Source of the DNA: an uncultured Fidelibacterota bacterium
GTDB taxonomy: Bacteria; Fidelibacterota; Marinisomatia; Marinisomatales; Marinisomataceae
Direction: 5' to 3'
Length of the DNA: 64,000 nucleotides
NCBI GenBank assembly: GCA_902578385.1
Contig: CACHCR010000006.1
Location: 1 to 64,000 of the forward strand
Of the stretch, positions 18,219-25,692 are shown in pieces (positions within the stretch are counted from its first letter, which is position 1; each line of letters begins with the position of its first letter). Below the pieces are notes generated by a model. The model saw nothing but the letters and a program-made list of their open reading frames with translations. It had not been told where the DNA came from and made no database searches. The translations under genes and the position numbers were made by a program.

Positions 18219-19807
18219 TTTTTAGTTTGCATTGCAATTTTTTGAAATTGTTGCATTGCTGTTTCATGATTTGATGTGATATTAATAAGTTTATCTGCCC
18301 AAGGTAAATTCTCATTCTTAACCAAATTTTCCAATCTATCTATACTGTGTGTAAACATCTTAGGAAGGAAAGTAGGTGTTGGAGATCCTCCAGTACCTTT
18401 AGCTTTTGTTTGATTTTGATATGGATCTGGTGCTCTTAATATATAGCTTACTACCATTTTATAATGATCAATTCTATGTTGAATTATCCATCTTACAGCA
18501 CTAGCTAAGATTTTTTTATAATCATTATTTGACTCAATTTTTGAAAAATAATCAGAATTTTGAATAGTATTTCTTGTCCTAACAATCATTGCATGATGCG
18601 CAGGAGGTCTGTATCCAACCCTGAATGATTTTAGTAGCTTAGTAAGCGAATCAACTTCAATATTTTTTGGTAAATCTTCAGAGCTAACATATCCTTTGTC
18701 TAACACTCCTTTAATCATTGCTTGATCAACTATTTTATCTGCTATATATGCATGAGTGTGATCACCTACACCAGTAATTTCATCAGCAATAGGATGATAA
18801 GAGCTATTTGCTCCTGTTTGACCATGTAAATTCGAAAGATATAATCCTTTAGAATCATAATCTTCATTGAATTCTTCTCCACAATTTTCAAAAAATAAAC
18901 CTTTATCTGGATAAATACTTCCTTGATTTCCAAATAGACCTTGAATGAAGATTCTAACTTCTTTGTTATAAAGTAGTGGTTCGCTTACTTTCCACATTGC
19001 ATTAAATAATTGATTTGATTGCTTGGTGGCTAGTTCAATTTTTTCAAGGTTTTCTTTAATATCATTATTTTTTACAGCTAAAAGAGCATTTTCAATCATC
19101 ATATTTGAAGTTCTTTCCATAGCAAGATGGGTCATTCTAAATCCCTGTTCATTTCCATCAAAATCATGAAAAGCTACCAAAGGTTTGATTGATCTGATGT
19201 ATTCAATATTTTTATTTAAGTCATCATAATTATCTAATTCTTCTTCTGGAAGAACTCCAGATCGAAGCACATAATCTGCAGCATACTCAAATTCGGGCTG
19301 TTGACCAGTTATTCTTGAAGACAGCAGAAGTAACCCTGATAATGGCCAAGGAATGAATGCACATGCCTTCTTTTTTCCATTGAAAATAGGTTCAATTTTT
19401 ATACCATTGGCTAGCCATGAAGACCAACATCTCACATTTGCGATTAATTCAGCTGATTCACGTGTTGGATTGGCAATATGATTTTGCACTTCTAAAATAA
19501 ATTTATCCATTAATCCATCATCAATTAATTTTACTTCGTTGAAAAGTGCATTCTTTCCAATTAAACCTGTTTTTGATTTATTGTGCACAGTCATTTCAAG
19601 TGCAATATCTGATAATATATCATATGGTGCTGGAAGCTTTTTTAGAGTTGAGTATGGTAAGGTTGAATTTCTTTGCCAAATTAATTCAGATGTTTTTTGT
19701 ATTAAATCAGCATCAAAATCTAGTCCAAATAAGCTTTCATTAAATTGAATTCCATTTCCAAGGTAGGGAAAATGATTTTCCGTCGAAATTACAATATTAG
19801 ACTTCAT
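18215..19807 (-). CDS. indoleamine 2,3-dioxygenase-superfamily heme protein
   Basis: 530 residues, no signal peptide. The C-terminal part matches IDO point by point: RIFIQGLFGNQ (IDO has RIYLSGWKGNP), YRPPAHHA at 399-406 (MPPAH in IDO), HRIDHYKMVVSYIL at 444-457 (IDO SYHLQIVTKYI), and GTGG at 471-474 in the mobile loop. By this alignment His448 is the proximal heme ligand. The middle also fits: GQQPEFEYAADYVL and EQGFRMTHLAMERT. IDO family members oxidise tryptophan to N-formylkynurenine, but the superfamily also includes PrnB-like enzymes with other indole chemistry, so the substrate is open. It is about 120 residues longer than IDO1. It lies in a minus-strand pair with a TlpA-like protein, overlapping it by 11 bases. 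Confidence 0.78.
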   Translation of the reverse strand: MKSNIVISTENHFPYLGNGIQFNESLFGLDFDADLIQKTSELIWQRNSTLPYSTLKKLPAPYDILSDIALEMTVHNKSKTGLIGKNALFNEVKLIDDGLMDKFILEVQNHIANPTRESAELIANVRCWSSWLANGIKIEPIFNGKKKACAFIPWPLSGLLLLSSRITGQQPEFEYAADYVLRSGVLPEEELDNYDDLNKNIEYIRSIKPLVAFHDFDGNEQGFRMTHLAMERTSNMMIENALLAVKNNDIKENLEKIELATKQSNQLFNAMWKVSEPLLYNKEVRIFIQGLFGNQGSIYPDKGLFFENCGEEFNEDYDSKGLYLSNLHGQTGANSSYHPIADEITGVGDHTHAYIADKIVDQAMIKGVLDKGYVSSEDLPKNIEVDSLTKLLKSFRVGYRPPAHHAMIVRTRNTIQNSDYFSKIESNNDYKKILASAVRWIIQHRIDHYKMVVSYILRAPDPYQNQTKAKGTGGSPTPTFLPKMFTHSIDRLENLVKNENLPWADKLINITSNHETAMQQFQKIAMQTKN

Positions 19808-20429
19808 TATTGCCGATTAAGTTATCGATAAATTTGAAAACAGATTCATCATTCCAAAAAGCAGTTCCTAGATCTTTTACTACTACTTCTCCATCAGAAT
19901 TAATAATAAAAGTTGTAGGAATACCGGAAGTTGCAAAAAATTCATCATCAGTAATAACCTTGAATATTGGAAGTCTTTGAAGATTTTCATCTTGAGGTAT
20001 ATAATTTTTAATAGTTTTTAATTCTTCTCTAGATAAAAATAAGAAAATAATATCTTCTTCATTTTTATATTTTTCATACAGCTCAACCATATAAGGCATT
20101 TCAGCTAAACAAGGATTACACCAAGTTGCCCAATAATTGATAAAAAGATTTTTTCCTTTAAAATTTTGAATAGTGAAAATATTATTCTCAAGATCGGAGA
20201 ATTGTAGCATATTGCTTTCAAAGTCTATTGTTGTGACCTTCATATCTTGGGCAGTTGGGGCTTCAAGTTTAGGAGCTTCAATCACTTCATTTAAATACAT
20301 GATTGATAAGTCTTTATAGTACTCTTTGTACTTTTTTAATTCTTTATTTGTGTCGTTATATTTGTAAGAAAGAAATGACAAAATAATTATTAAAATTATT
20401 ATTATAGAGTATAGTTTTTTTGAGTCCAT
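19797..20429 (-). CDS. TlpA/ResA-like membrane-anchored thiol-disulfide oxidoreductase
   Basis: 210 residues: an N-terminal hydrophobic anchor (about 7-23), a short coiled stretch, then a thioredoxin fold with the redox motif WCNPC (Cys104, Cys107) and a cis-proline segment SGIPTTFII. The predicted location is periplasmic. TlpA/ResA proteins commonly reduce apocytochrome c or other exported thiols. It is the first gene of a two-gene minus-strand unit with the IDO-like gene, whose product appears cytoplasmic, so a direct redox partnership is not obvious. A divergent promoter region of about 50 bases separates it from the gene at 20482. Confidence 0.88.
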   Translation of the reverse strand: MDSKKLYSIIIILIIILSFLSYKYNDTNKELKKYKEYYKDLSIMYLNEVIEAPKLEAPTAQDMKVTTIDFESNMLQFSDLENNIFTIQNFKGKNLFINYWATWCNPCLAEMPYMVELYEKYKNEEDIIFLFLSREELKTIKNYIPQDENLQRLPIFKVITDDEFFATSGIPTTFIINSDGEVVVKDLGTAFWNDESVFKFIDNLIGNNEV

Positions 20430-20481
20430 TTCAACTGATAATATTATAGTTTTTTTAAATAAACTACTTAAATTGTTTGGT

Positions 20482-20685
20482 ATGGAAAAATTTGGTTATT
20501 TTTTGTTAATTGTCTTTTACGCGCTTGCAATAAACTTCTCTCTTTCTGAAGTAGAGGTTTTTTACCCAGATGGTCTATTAATATTACTATTTGCAAGTGG
20601 ATTATTGATGCTTTTTGTTAAAGTACTGAATGAGCGAATAAACAATAAAGAAGATAATTACTACTCAAAGGAGATTGATAAATAA
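20482..20685 (+). CDS. small two-helix membrane protein, unknown
   Basis: A 67-residue protein with two predicted membrane segments (FGYFLLIVFYALAINF and LLILLFASGLLMLFVKVL) and a hydrophilic, Asn/Lys-rich C terminus. No family recognised. ATG 20482 is preferred to the upstream TTG 20473. Its stop overlaps the ybjQ-like start (TAATG), and the GGAG box for that gene lies within its 3' end, which supports it being a real, co-translated gene. Confidence 0.6.
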   Translation: MEKFGYFLLIVFYALAINFSLSEVEVFYPDGLLILLFASGLLMLFVKVLNERINNKEDNYYSKEIDK

Positions 20686-20996
20686 TGATAGTAACTACTC
20701 AAGACAAAATTGAAAATAAATCTATTTCCCAAGTTCTTGGAGTTGTTAGCGGGCAATCAATTAGAGCTAGGCACTTAGGTAAAGATATTCTTGCTGGTTT
20801 AAGAAACGTTGTTGGTGGTGAAATTACTGAATATTCAAAATTGATGGCAGAGTCTAGGCAGCAAGCAATGGATAGAATGATTCATAGAGCGGAAGAATTG
20901 AATGCTGATGCAATTGTTGGTGTTAGATTCACCACATCAATGCTACAAGCTGGGGCATCTGAAATTTTTATTTACGGTACGGCAGTTAAGCTTTAA
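20685..20996 (+). CDS. YbjQ/UPF0145 family protein
   Basis: A 103-residue protein matching the YbjQ/UPF0145 family over its whole length: VLGVVSGQSIRARHLGKDILAGLRNVVGGEITEY (in pieces: VLGVVSG, GGEITEY), ESRQQAMDRM, AEELNADAIVGVRF and a C-terminal IYGTAVKL. The family forms pentameric beta-rich assemblies in structures, and its role is not established despite an annotation as heavy-metal binding. It is coupled to the small membrane protein upstream and followed 13 bases later by an ABM-like gene. Confidence 0.92.
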   Translation: MIVTTQDKIENKSISQVLGVVSGQSIRARHLGKDILAGLRNVVGGEITEYSKLMAESRQQAMDRMIHRAEELNADAIVGVRFTTSMLQAGASEIFIYGTAVKL

Positions 20997-21009
20997 AGAT
21001 TAACGATTT

Positions 21010-21339
21010 ATGAATGCATCACATAAAATCCCTAAAGATGTTAAAGGTTGTTATGCTGTAATATTCTCATATCAACTAAGCAATGATTTAGAAGGGTATG
21101 CTGATATGGATCAAAAAACCATTGATGCAGTGGTAGATATTCCTGGGTATCTTGGTTATGATAAATTTGGTGACGGAAATGAGAACACATTTATATCATA
21201 TTGGAAAGATTTAGAAAGCATAGATATTTGGAGGAAAAATTTTTTACACATCGAAGCAAAGAAACATGGAAAACAGTGGTACAAAAAAATGAGAGTTCAA
21301 ACAGTACAAATCCATGATGATATTAATTTTTGGTCATGA
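21010..21339 (+). CDS. ABM-like (antibiotic biosynthesis monooxygenase fold) small protein
   Basis: 109 residues with the dimeric alpha/beta-barrel pattern of ABM-domain proteins: a beta-strand start (CYAVIFSYQL), a helix, then IPGYLGYDKF, ISYWKDLESIDIWRKNFLH, and a terminal strand. These small proteins include heme-degrading and quinol monooxygenases but also many with no known activity, and I see no residue set that decides. Its stop overlaps the ogt start (ATGA). Function is left open. Confidence 0.72.
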   Translation: MNASHKIPKDVKGCYAVIFSYQLSNDLEGYADMDQKTIDAVVDIPGYLGYDKFGDGNENTFISYWKDLESIDIWRKNFLHIEAKKHGKQWYKKMRVQTVQIHDDINFWS

Positions 21340-21830
21340 ATCAAAAAATATTCCAGGTCAATAATCTCCATTTTTATTTTCGAATTTTATTTAATGACAA
21401 TAAGCTATTTGACTTATCATTTTCCGAGGATAAAAATGATTTAATGGAAAGGCAATTATCTTTAAAAATCAATAAAAATAGTTCTTCAAAATTTGCTAAA
21501 GAGGTCCAAAATCAATTGAATGCTTATTTTACCAGAAAGCTAAAAAAATTTGATATTCCAGTTCATATTGAAGGTTCAGAGTTTTCATTAAAAGTTTTTA
21601 AGGAAATGTCCAAAATTCCTTACGGAAAAACAAAAAGTTATAAGCAGGTTGCTGAAAAAATTAAAGAACCTAAATCTGCTAGAGCAGTTGGGAGAGTTAG
21701 TGGTTCAAATAAAATCCCTATTATCATACCTTGTCACAGAATAGTAGGAAGTAATGGAGAGCTTGTAGGTTATAGCGGTGGAGGTGGATTGCTATTTAAA
21801 TCGTATTTACAATTATTGGAGAAATCATGA
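21336..21830 (+). CDS. ogt: methylated-DNA-[protein]-cysteine S-methyltransferase
   Basis: Direct-reversal repair protein that transfers the alkyl group from O6-alkylguanine to its own cysteine. The 164-residue protein has a degenerate N-terminal ribonuclease-like domain, the helix-turn-helix with the arginine finger (ARAVGRVSGSNK), and the active-site motif IIPCHRIVG with nucleophile Cys133, then GYSGGGGLLFKSYLQLLE. ATG 21336 is chosen over TTG 21330 because it gives the ATGA overlap usual here. It is coupled to the exported hydrolase downstream, also by ATGA. Confidence 0.94.
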   Translation: MNQKIFQVNNLHFYFRILFNDNKLFDLSFSEDKNDLMERQLSLKINKNSSSKFAKEVQNQLNAYFTRKLKKFDIPVHIEGSEFSLKVFKEMSKIPYGKTKSYKQVAEKIKEPKSARAVGRVSGSNKIPIIIPCHRIVGSNGELVGYSGGGGLLFKSYLQLLEKS

Positions 21831-22807
21831 AAAAAATATTATTACTATTAATTTTTTCTCAGATTATAGCTCAAGAAACTTTAAATGAAACCATTGTTTT
21901 TGAGAGTAGAAATCCATTTTCTTTCGAAGAGGTAATTACTGATCTTGATAACCAAGAAACACAAATTGTTACTGGAATCTTAGGATTTCCAGCAGATTTT
22001 GATTCAGAGAAAAAATATCCCCTTATTGTTGGAGTTGCTGGAAGCTTAAACTGGGGTCCACATCATTTAAAATATTTAGAAATGTATCGTTCATTAGGGT
22101 TTGCTACATTTCAATTACAGAGTTTTGATAGTAGAGATGTTCAATCTACAGTTGGCAGTCAGGTAGAAGTCACATCCGCAATGATGATTCTTGATAGCTA
22201 TCTTGCACTTGAAACATTGTCAAAACATCCAAATATTGATATTAATAAAGCTGGAATCACAGGATGGAGTTTAGGTGGAGCTGTATCGCTTTATTCCGCA
22301 TGGATGCCATTAATTAATTCTATTAATAAGGGAGAATTTAGGTTTGCTGCTCATTTACCAATTTATCCAGCATGTTTAGCATATCCTCATCCTGAAGAGT
22401 CCATGATTTTTAGCCAAGCACCAGTTCATATTCTTATTGGAGAATTGGATGACTGGGTACCTGCTTCTGCATGTACAAATCTTTTAGGCAGATTAAATGA
22501 AAGTGGGTTACCACATAATATAGATATTACTATTTATGAAGATGCTCACCACTCTTTTGATAGAGAAATGGAGCTAACTATAATGGAGCATGGATATACG
22601 CTTGGAGATTGTTTCTTTCCGATGAATGATGAAGGTACCTTATTTTTAAGCGAATTCTGGAACATTCCAATTAATTCTCCTACAATGCAAAAGCTTGCAT
22701 TATTGACCTGTGCTGGGAGGGGACCAACGATGGGCGGGAATGATGAAGCTAGAGAACAATCATTTAAATTTGCCGCTGATTTTTTTCAAAAAAACCTAAT
22801 GGATTAA
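21827..22807 (+). CDS. exported dienelactone-hydrolase-like alpha/beta hydrolase
   Basis: 326 residues with a signal peptide ending IIA before Gln16. The alpha/beta hydrolase core shows nucleophile Ser148 in GITGWSLGGA, acid Asp208 in LIGELDDWVP, and His242 in the DAHHSFDR motif. This arrangement is that of the dienelactone hydrolase family, whose exported members act on varied esters or lactones; the substrate is not predictable. It has a GGAG Shine-Dalgarno inside the 3' end of ogt and overlaps it by four bases. The following 52 bases are T-rich without a convincing stem. Confidence 0.85.
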   Translation: MKKILLLLIFSQIIAQETLNETIVFESRNPFSFEEVITDLDNQETQIVTGILGFPADFDSEKKYPLIVGVAGSLNWGPHHLKYLEMYRSLGFATFQLQSFDSRDVQSTVGSQVEVTSAMMILDSYLALETLSKHPNIDINKAGITGWSLGGAVSLYSAWMPLINSINKGEFRFAAHLPIYPACLAYPHPEESMIFSQAPVHILIGELDDWVPASACTNLLGRLNESGLPHNIDITIYEDAHHSFDREMELTIMEHGYTLGDCFFPMNDEGTLFLSEFWNIPINSPTMQKLALLTCAGRGPTMGGNDEAREQSFKFAADFFQKNLMD

Positions 22808-22859
22808 TTTTTTTTAAAAAAGTCTTCTCTTAAAAAGTATTTTTTCCTTAGTTTTTAAC

Positions 22860-25256
22860 ATGGGGACGCGTAAAAAAATTCTATTTCTAATAATTGTTTC
22901 ATTTATAATTATAAACTATTCTATTAATACATTTTTAAAGCCTGCTACGGTTTCTTATGAAGGTATTAATACAGAACTCTCCTTAAAAGATAATGTAGAA
23001 GTATTTTTCGATGATTATGGTGTTCCAAGCGTATTTGCTCAAAACGATTCTGATATGTTTAAAGTGGCTGGATATCTTGGAGCAAGAGATAGATTGTTTC
23101 AAATGTCTTTTATGAAATATGCATATAAAGGTCATCTAAGCTTAGTGGTTAATGATACATTATTTGCTGAAGATCGTTTTTTAAGAACTTTAGGTTTTGA
23201 AAAAACCGCCAAAAAAACGCTAGACAAAGTATCCCCTGAAATTATAAAGCATTTGGAAGATACATGTTATGGTATTAATGCGTATGTCCAAAACTTAAGT
23301 CCTGCTGAATATCCCTTAGAATTCAAGTTATTACAGATAAAAGAATTACCTGTATTTGAACCACTAGATATCATTGCCTTAAGTACAATGATGGCCTGGG
23401 AATTGCAAGGTGGATGGGACTCAGAGCTCTTTTTTGGAGCGATTAATGAGCAGCTTGGTCCTGATTACCTAGCAGAAGTATTACCGTCATATAAAGAAGA
23501 TTATGTTACTATAGCTTCCAATGATGTTTTACTTAAAAGTTATCAGCAATTTGCAAGTGATTCGAAGGATTTAAGAAATTTATTAAAAACGGATAGAGAT
23601 GGTTATGGTTCAAATGCATGGGCTGTGTCAGGATCTAAAACCATTTCAGGAAAACCACTATTAGCAAATGATCCTCACCTGGCCTACAATCAGCCGCCAT
23701 GGTGGTATGAAATAAGACTCAAAAGTGACAACTTCAATTTTGGTGGTTATGGCTTGTATGGATTTCCTTTACCAGTCATTGGTCATAATGAGCATATAGG
23801 GTGGGGTTTTACTAATGTGATGACAGATGATATGGATTTTTATATCGAATCATTAAATGAAGATCAAACACAATATTATGTTGACGGAGAATGGAGAGAT
23901 CTGCTAATTGAAGAAGAGGAAATAATTCTAAAGTCTGGTGATATTAGAAAAATTACAATTCGTTCGACACACAGAGGTCCAATTATTAGCAAAATACACA
24001 GAGATGCAAAAGCATTAAATAAGGCTATATCATTTCAATGGACAGAATACGATGCCTTTGATGAGACTACAGCACTATTCATGCTTGCTCAGGCATCTAA
24101 TTGGGAAGAATTTTCAGAAGCCTCAAAGTTATTTGGTGCTCCAGGTCAGAATTGGACATATGCTGATAAGGAAGGAAATATTGGATGGAGACCTAGTTCA
24201 AAGATTCCAATAAGGCTTGATGCTGAAATGCTCATTCCTTTTGATGGCACTACCACAAAGCATGATTGGCAAGGATATATTCCTTTTGAGGAAATGCCTT
24301 ATTCTTTTAATCCTGATAAAGGATATGTTTCTAATGGAAACAATAAAATTATTGGGGATGAATATCCCTACTACATATCACGATATTGGGCAGATCCTAG
24401 TCGTGGAGAACAAATTGACAGAAGATTAAGAATTGATTCTAAATTTGACGTTGATGATATGAAATCTGTCCTCAATGATATTACCTCACCATTTGGAGAA
24501 GAATATACTCCAATTTTTACTGAAAATTATACGCAAGGTTTTTCAGTTGAAGGAGATGAAATTTATAGCATGTTAAAAGGATGGGATGGCATTGAATCAA
24601 TTGATTCAGGTGCTACAGTAGCCTTTCATGCAATATATCTTCACTTAGTTCAAAATCTCTTTCAAGATGAATTGTATAGTTTTGGTAATGATTCATTTGA
24701 TTCATTTTACAGCTTAAAATATATCCGCTCATTGGCCATTAGAAAAATATTTGATGGTGAGGCAACTTTATGGGTTGATAATGTGTTAACAGATGAAAAA
24801 GAAACTTTAAATGATATTGTAAATAAGTCTTTTCATGATGCTCACATATTTCTTTCAGAAAATTATGGCAATCCAGCAGATTTAACATGGGGTCAGGTGC
24901 ATCAGGTTACCTATCGACATCGTTTGGATAGAGACCCGTTAGTCAAAAGGCTGATAAACTTTAGCGTAGGACCGTACCCAATGGCAGGGTCGGGTATGAC
25001 TCCAAGAGCAGCCAGCTATTCTGTTAGCGAGCCATTTAGTGTGCGAGCAGGCTCATCTATGCGTAGAGTAATTGACTTCTCAAATCTTGATAATGGATTT
25101 AGTATCCTGCCAACTGGACAGTCAGGACTATTTAGATCAAAACATTACGATGATCAAACTGAGATGTATAATGCTGGAGAATTCAAACCTTTTAAATTCT
25201 CTTACGATGCCATTGAAAAAACAAAATCTTCTAAATTGATTTTTAAATCTAAATAA
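22860..25256 (+). CDS. penicillin acylase-family (S45) N-terminal-nucleophile amidohydrolase
   Basis: 798 residues. A membrane or signal segment at 7-24 is followed by the alpha chain (IKVFFDDYGVPSVFAQ-type start, GARDRLFQM) and then the autocleavage site: Ser251 in GYGSNAWAVSG would become the N-terminal nucleophile of the beta chain. NDPHLAYNQPPWWYEI and GHNEHIGWGFTN match the family's substrate pocket and oxyanion region. Members hydrolyse amides including beta-lactams, acyl-homoserine lactones and acylated amino acids; the actual substrate is unknown. No Shine-Dalgarno is obvious before ATG 22860. Confidence 0.92.
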   Translation: MGTRKKILFLIIVSFIIINYSINTFLKPATVSYEGINTELSLKDNVEVFFDDYGVPSVFAQNDSDMFKVAGYLGARDRLFQMSFMKYAYKGHLSLVVNDTLFAEDRFLRTLGFEKTAKKTLDKVSPEIIKHLEDTCYGINAYVQNLSPAEYPLEFKLLQIKELPVFEPLDIIALSTMMAWELQGGWDSELFFGAINEQLGPDYLAEVLPSYKEDYVTIASNDVLLKSYQQFASDSKDLRNLLKTDRDGYGSNAWAVSGSKTISGKPLLANDPHLAYNQPPWWYEIRLKSDNFNFGGYGLYGFPLPVIGHNEHIGWGFTNVMTDDMDFYIESLNEDQTQYYVDGEWRDLLIEEEEIILKSGDIRKITIRSTHRGPIISKIHRDAKALNKAISFQWTEYDAFDETTALFMLAQASNWEEFSEASKLFGAPGQNWTYADKEGNIGWRPSSKIPIRLDAEMLIPFDGTTTKHDWQGYIPFEEMPYSFNPDKGYVSNGNNKIIGDEYPYYISRYWADPSRGEQIDRRLRIDSKFDVDDMKSVLNDITSPFGEEYTPIFTENYTQGFSVEGDEIYSMLKGWDGIESIDSGATVAFHAIYLHLVQNLFQDELYSFGNDSFDSFYSLKYIRSLAIRKIFDGEATLWVDNVLTDEKETLNDIVNKSFHDAHIFLSENYGNPADLTWGQVHQVTYRHRLDRDPLVKRLINFSVGPYPMAGSGMTPRAASYSVSEPFSVRAGSSMRRVIDFSNLDNGFSILPTGQSGLFRSKHYDDQTEMYNAGEFKPFKFSYDAIEKTKSSKLIFKSK

Positions 25257-25264
25257 TATTTTCC

Positions 25265-25293
25265 TTGAATACTTATTAATCGATGTTTAAACT
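25265..25293 (+). promoter_or_regulatory. candidate promoter for the aromatic leader and operon
   Basis: A TTGAAT box (25265-25270) and a TAAACT box (25288-25293) are separated by 17 bases, matching sigma-70-type consensus at four of six positions each. Transcription would begin near 25300, at or beside the ATG of the leader ORF, which lacks a Shine-Dalgarno, so leaderless translation is possible. Boxes this loose occur by chance in AT-rich DNA. The main support is positional: a promoter must lie upstream of the terminator at 25386, as no space exists after it. Confidence 0.35.
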
Positions 25294-25299
25294 ACTTTA

Positions 25300-25359
25300 A
25301 TGAGCAAATTTTATAACTACTATTTTTATTTTAGAAGCAGGGGGAATGTAGACGCCTAA
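25300..25359 (+). CDS. Phe/Tyr-rich attenuator leader peptide of the aromatic amino-acid operon
   Basis: A 19-codon ORF reading MSKFYNYYFYFRSRGNVDA and ending in TAA at 25357-25359. Codons 4-11 are Phe, Tyr, Asn, Tyr, Tyr, Phe, Tyr, Phe, so seven of eight encode the two end products of the operon that begins 72 bases further on. Ribosomes starved of charged tRNA-Phe or tRNA-Tyr would stall here. The ORF is followed by a terminator with an alternative pairing partner inside the ORF itself (25337-25344). This is the arrangement of the classical pheA, trp and his leaders. No Shine-Dalgarno is visible, and AT-rich DNA favours Phe and Tyr codons, which is the main caution. Confidence 0.75.
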   Translation: MSKFYNYYFYFRSRGNVDA

Positions 25360-25394
25360 CGATAAATTTATATCAATTCTACACGAACCCTAGC
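25337..25394 (+). promoter_or_regulatory. candidate antiterminator structure
   Basis: Two nested helices can form. The outer one pairs 25337-25343 (GCAGGGG) with 25388-25394 (CCCTAGC) with one A-A mismatch and one G-U pair. The inner one pairs 25347-25352 (TGTAGA) with 25378-25383 (TCTACA) perfectly. The small internal loop GAA / CGAA separates them, so they could stack. The outer helix uses seven of the nine bases of the terminator's 5' arm, so the structures exclude each other. A ribosome at the leader stop codon would cover about 25340-25370, blocking this fold. Pairing was found by eye; no energies were computed. Confidence 0.55.
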
Positions 25395-25417
25395 AAAACC
25401 CGCTAGGGTTTTTTGTT
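25386..25417 (+). terminator. intrinsic terminator (attenuator) before the aromatic operon
   Basis: A perfect nine-base-pair stem, AACCCTAGC (25386-25394) with GCTAGGGTT (25402-25410), closes a seven-base loop and runs into TTTTGTT. It lies 130 bases past the upstream stop codon but only eight bases before the GGAGGAA ribosome-binding site of the next gene. That position fits an attenuator rather than an ordinary end-of-gene terminator. Confidence 0.9.
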
Positions 25418-25431
25418 ATATGGAGGAAATT

Positions 25432-25692
25432 ATGAATGAAAAAATATTAAAAAACAGAGATAGAATAGATAATGCTGATGAACAAATCTTTGATTTACTA
25501 TTAGAAAGGTTGGATGCAGTAACAGCCATTGGTCATATAAAAAAGCAAGAAGGTTTACCCGTTCTAGATCAAGAACGAGAAAATGCAATTTATGCTAAAA
25601 TTGATGCCAGGTTCTCATCTGCAGAAGCAGGTTTCTTAAAATCAATTTATCAGTCAATTATCTCAGAATCAAAAAAAGTAGAGGAGCTATAA
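25432..25692 (+). CDS. chorismate mutase, AroQ class
   Basis: An 86-residue helical protein that converts chorismate to prephenate. It aligns with the E. coli chorismate mutase domain without gaps at a constant offset of two through the first 50 residues, keeping the active-site set Arg9, Arg26, Lys37, Asp46, Arg49 and Glu50; Glu84 takes the place of E. coli Gln88, as in yeast. It should therefore be active alone. ATG 25432 is chosen because GGAGGAA lies four bases before it. It is the first gene of the operon and is coupled by TAATG to a class II DAHP synthase, a pair that in Mycobacterium forms a regulatory complex. Confidence 0.93.
   Translation: MNEKILKNRDRIDNADEQIFDLLLERLDAVTAIGHIKKQEGLPVLDQERENAIYAKIDARFSSAEAGFLKSIYQSIISESKKVEEL

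Noticed and set aside
22808-22859. T-run and A-run after the exported hydrolase as a terminator.
   Set aside because: Only runs of T and A pair with each other; there is no G/C-containing stem.
25283-25300. ORF MFKLL just upstream of the aromatic leader peptide.
   Set aside because: Only one Phe codon, would overlap the proposed promoter, and has no ribosome-binding site.
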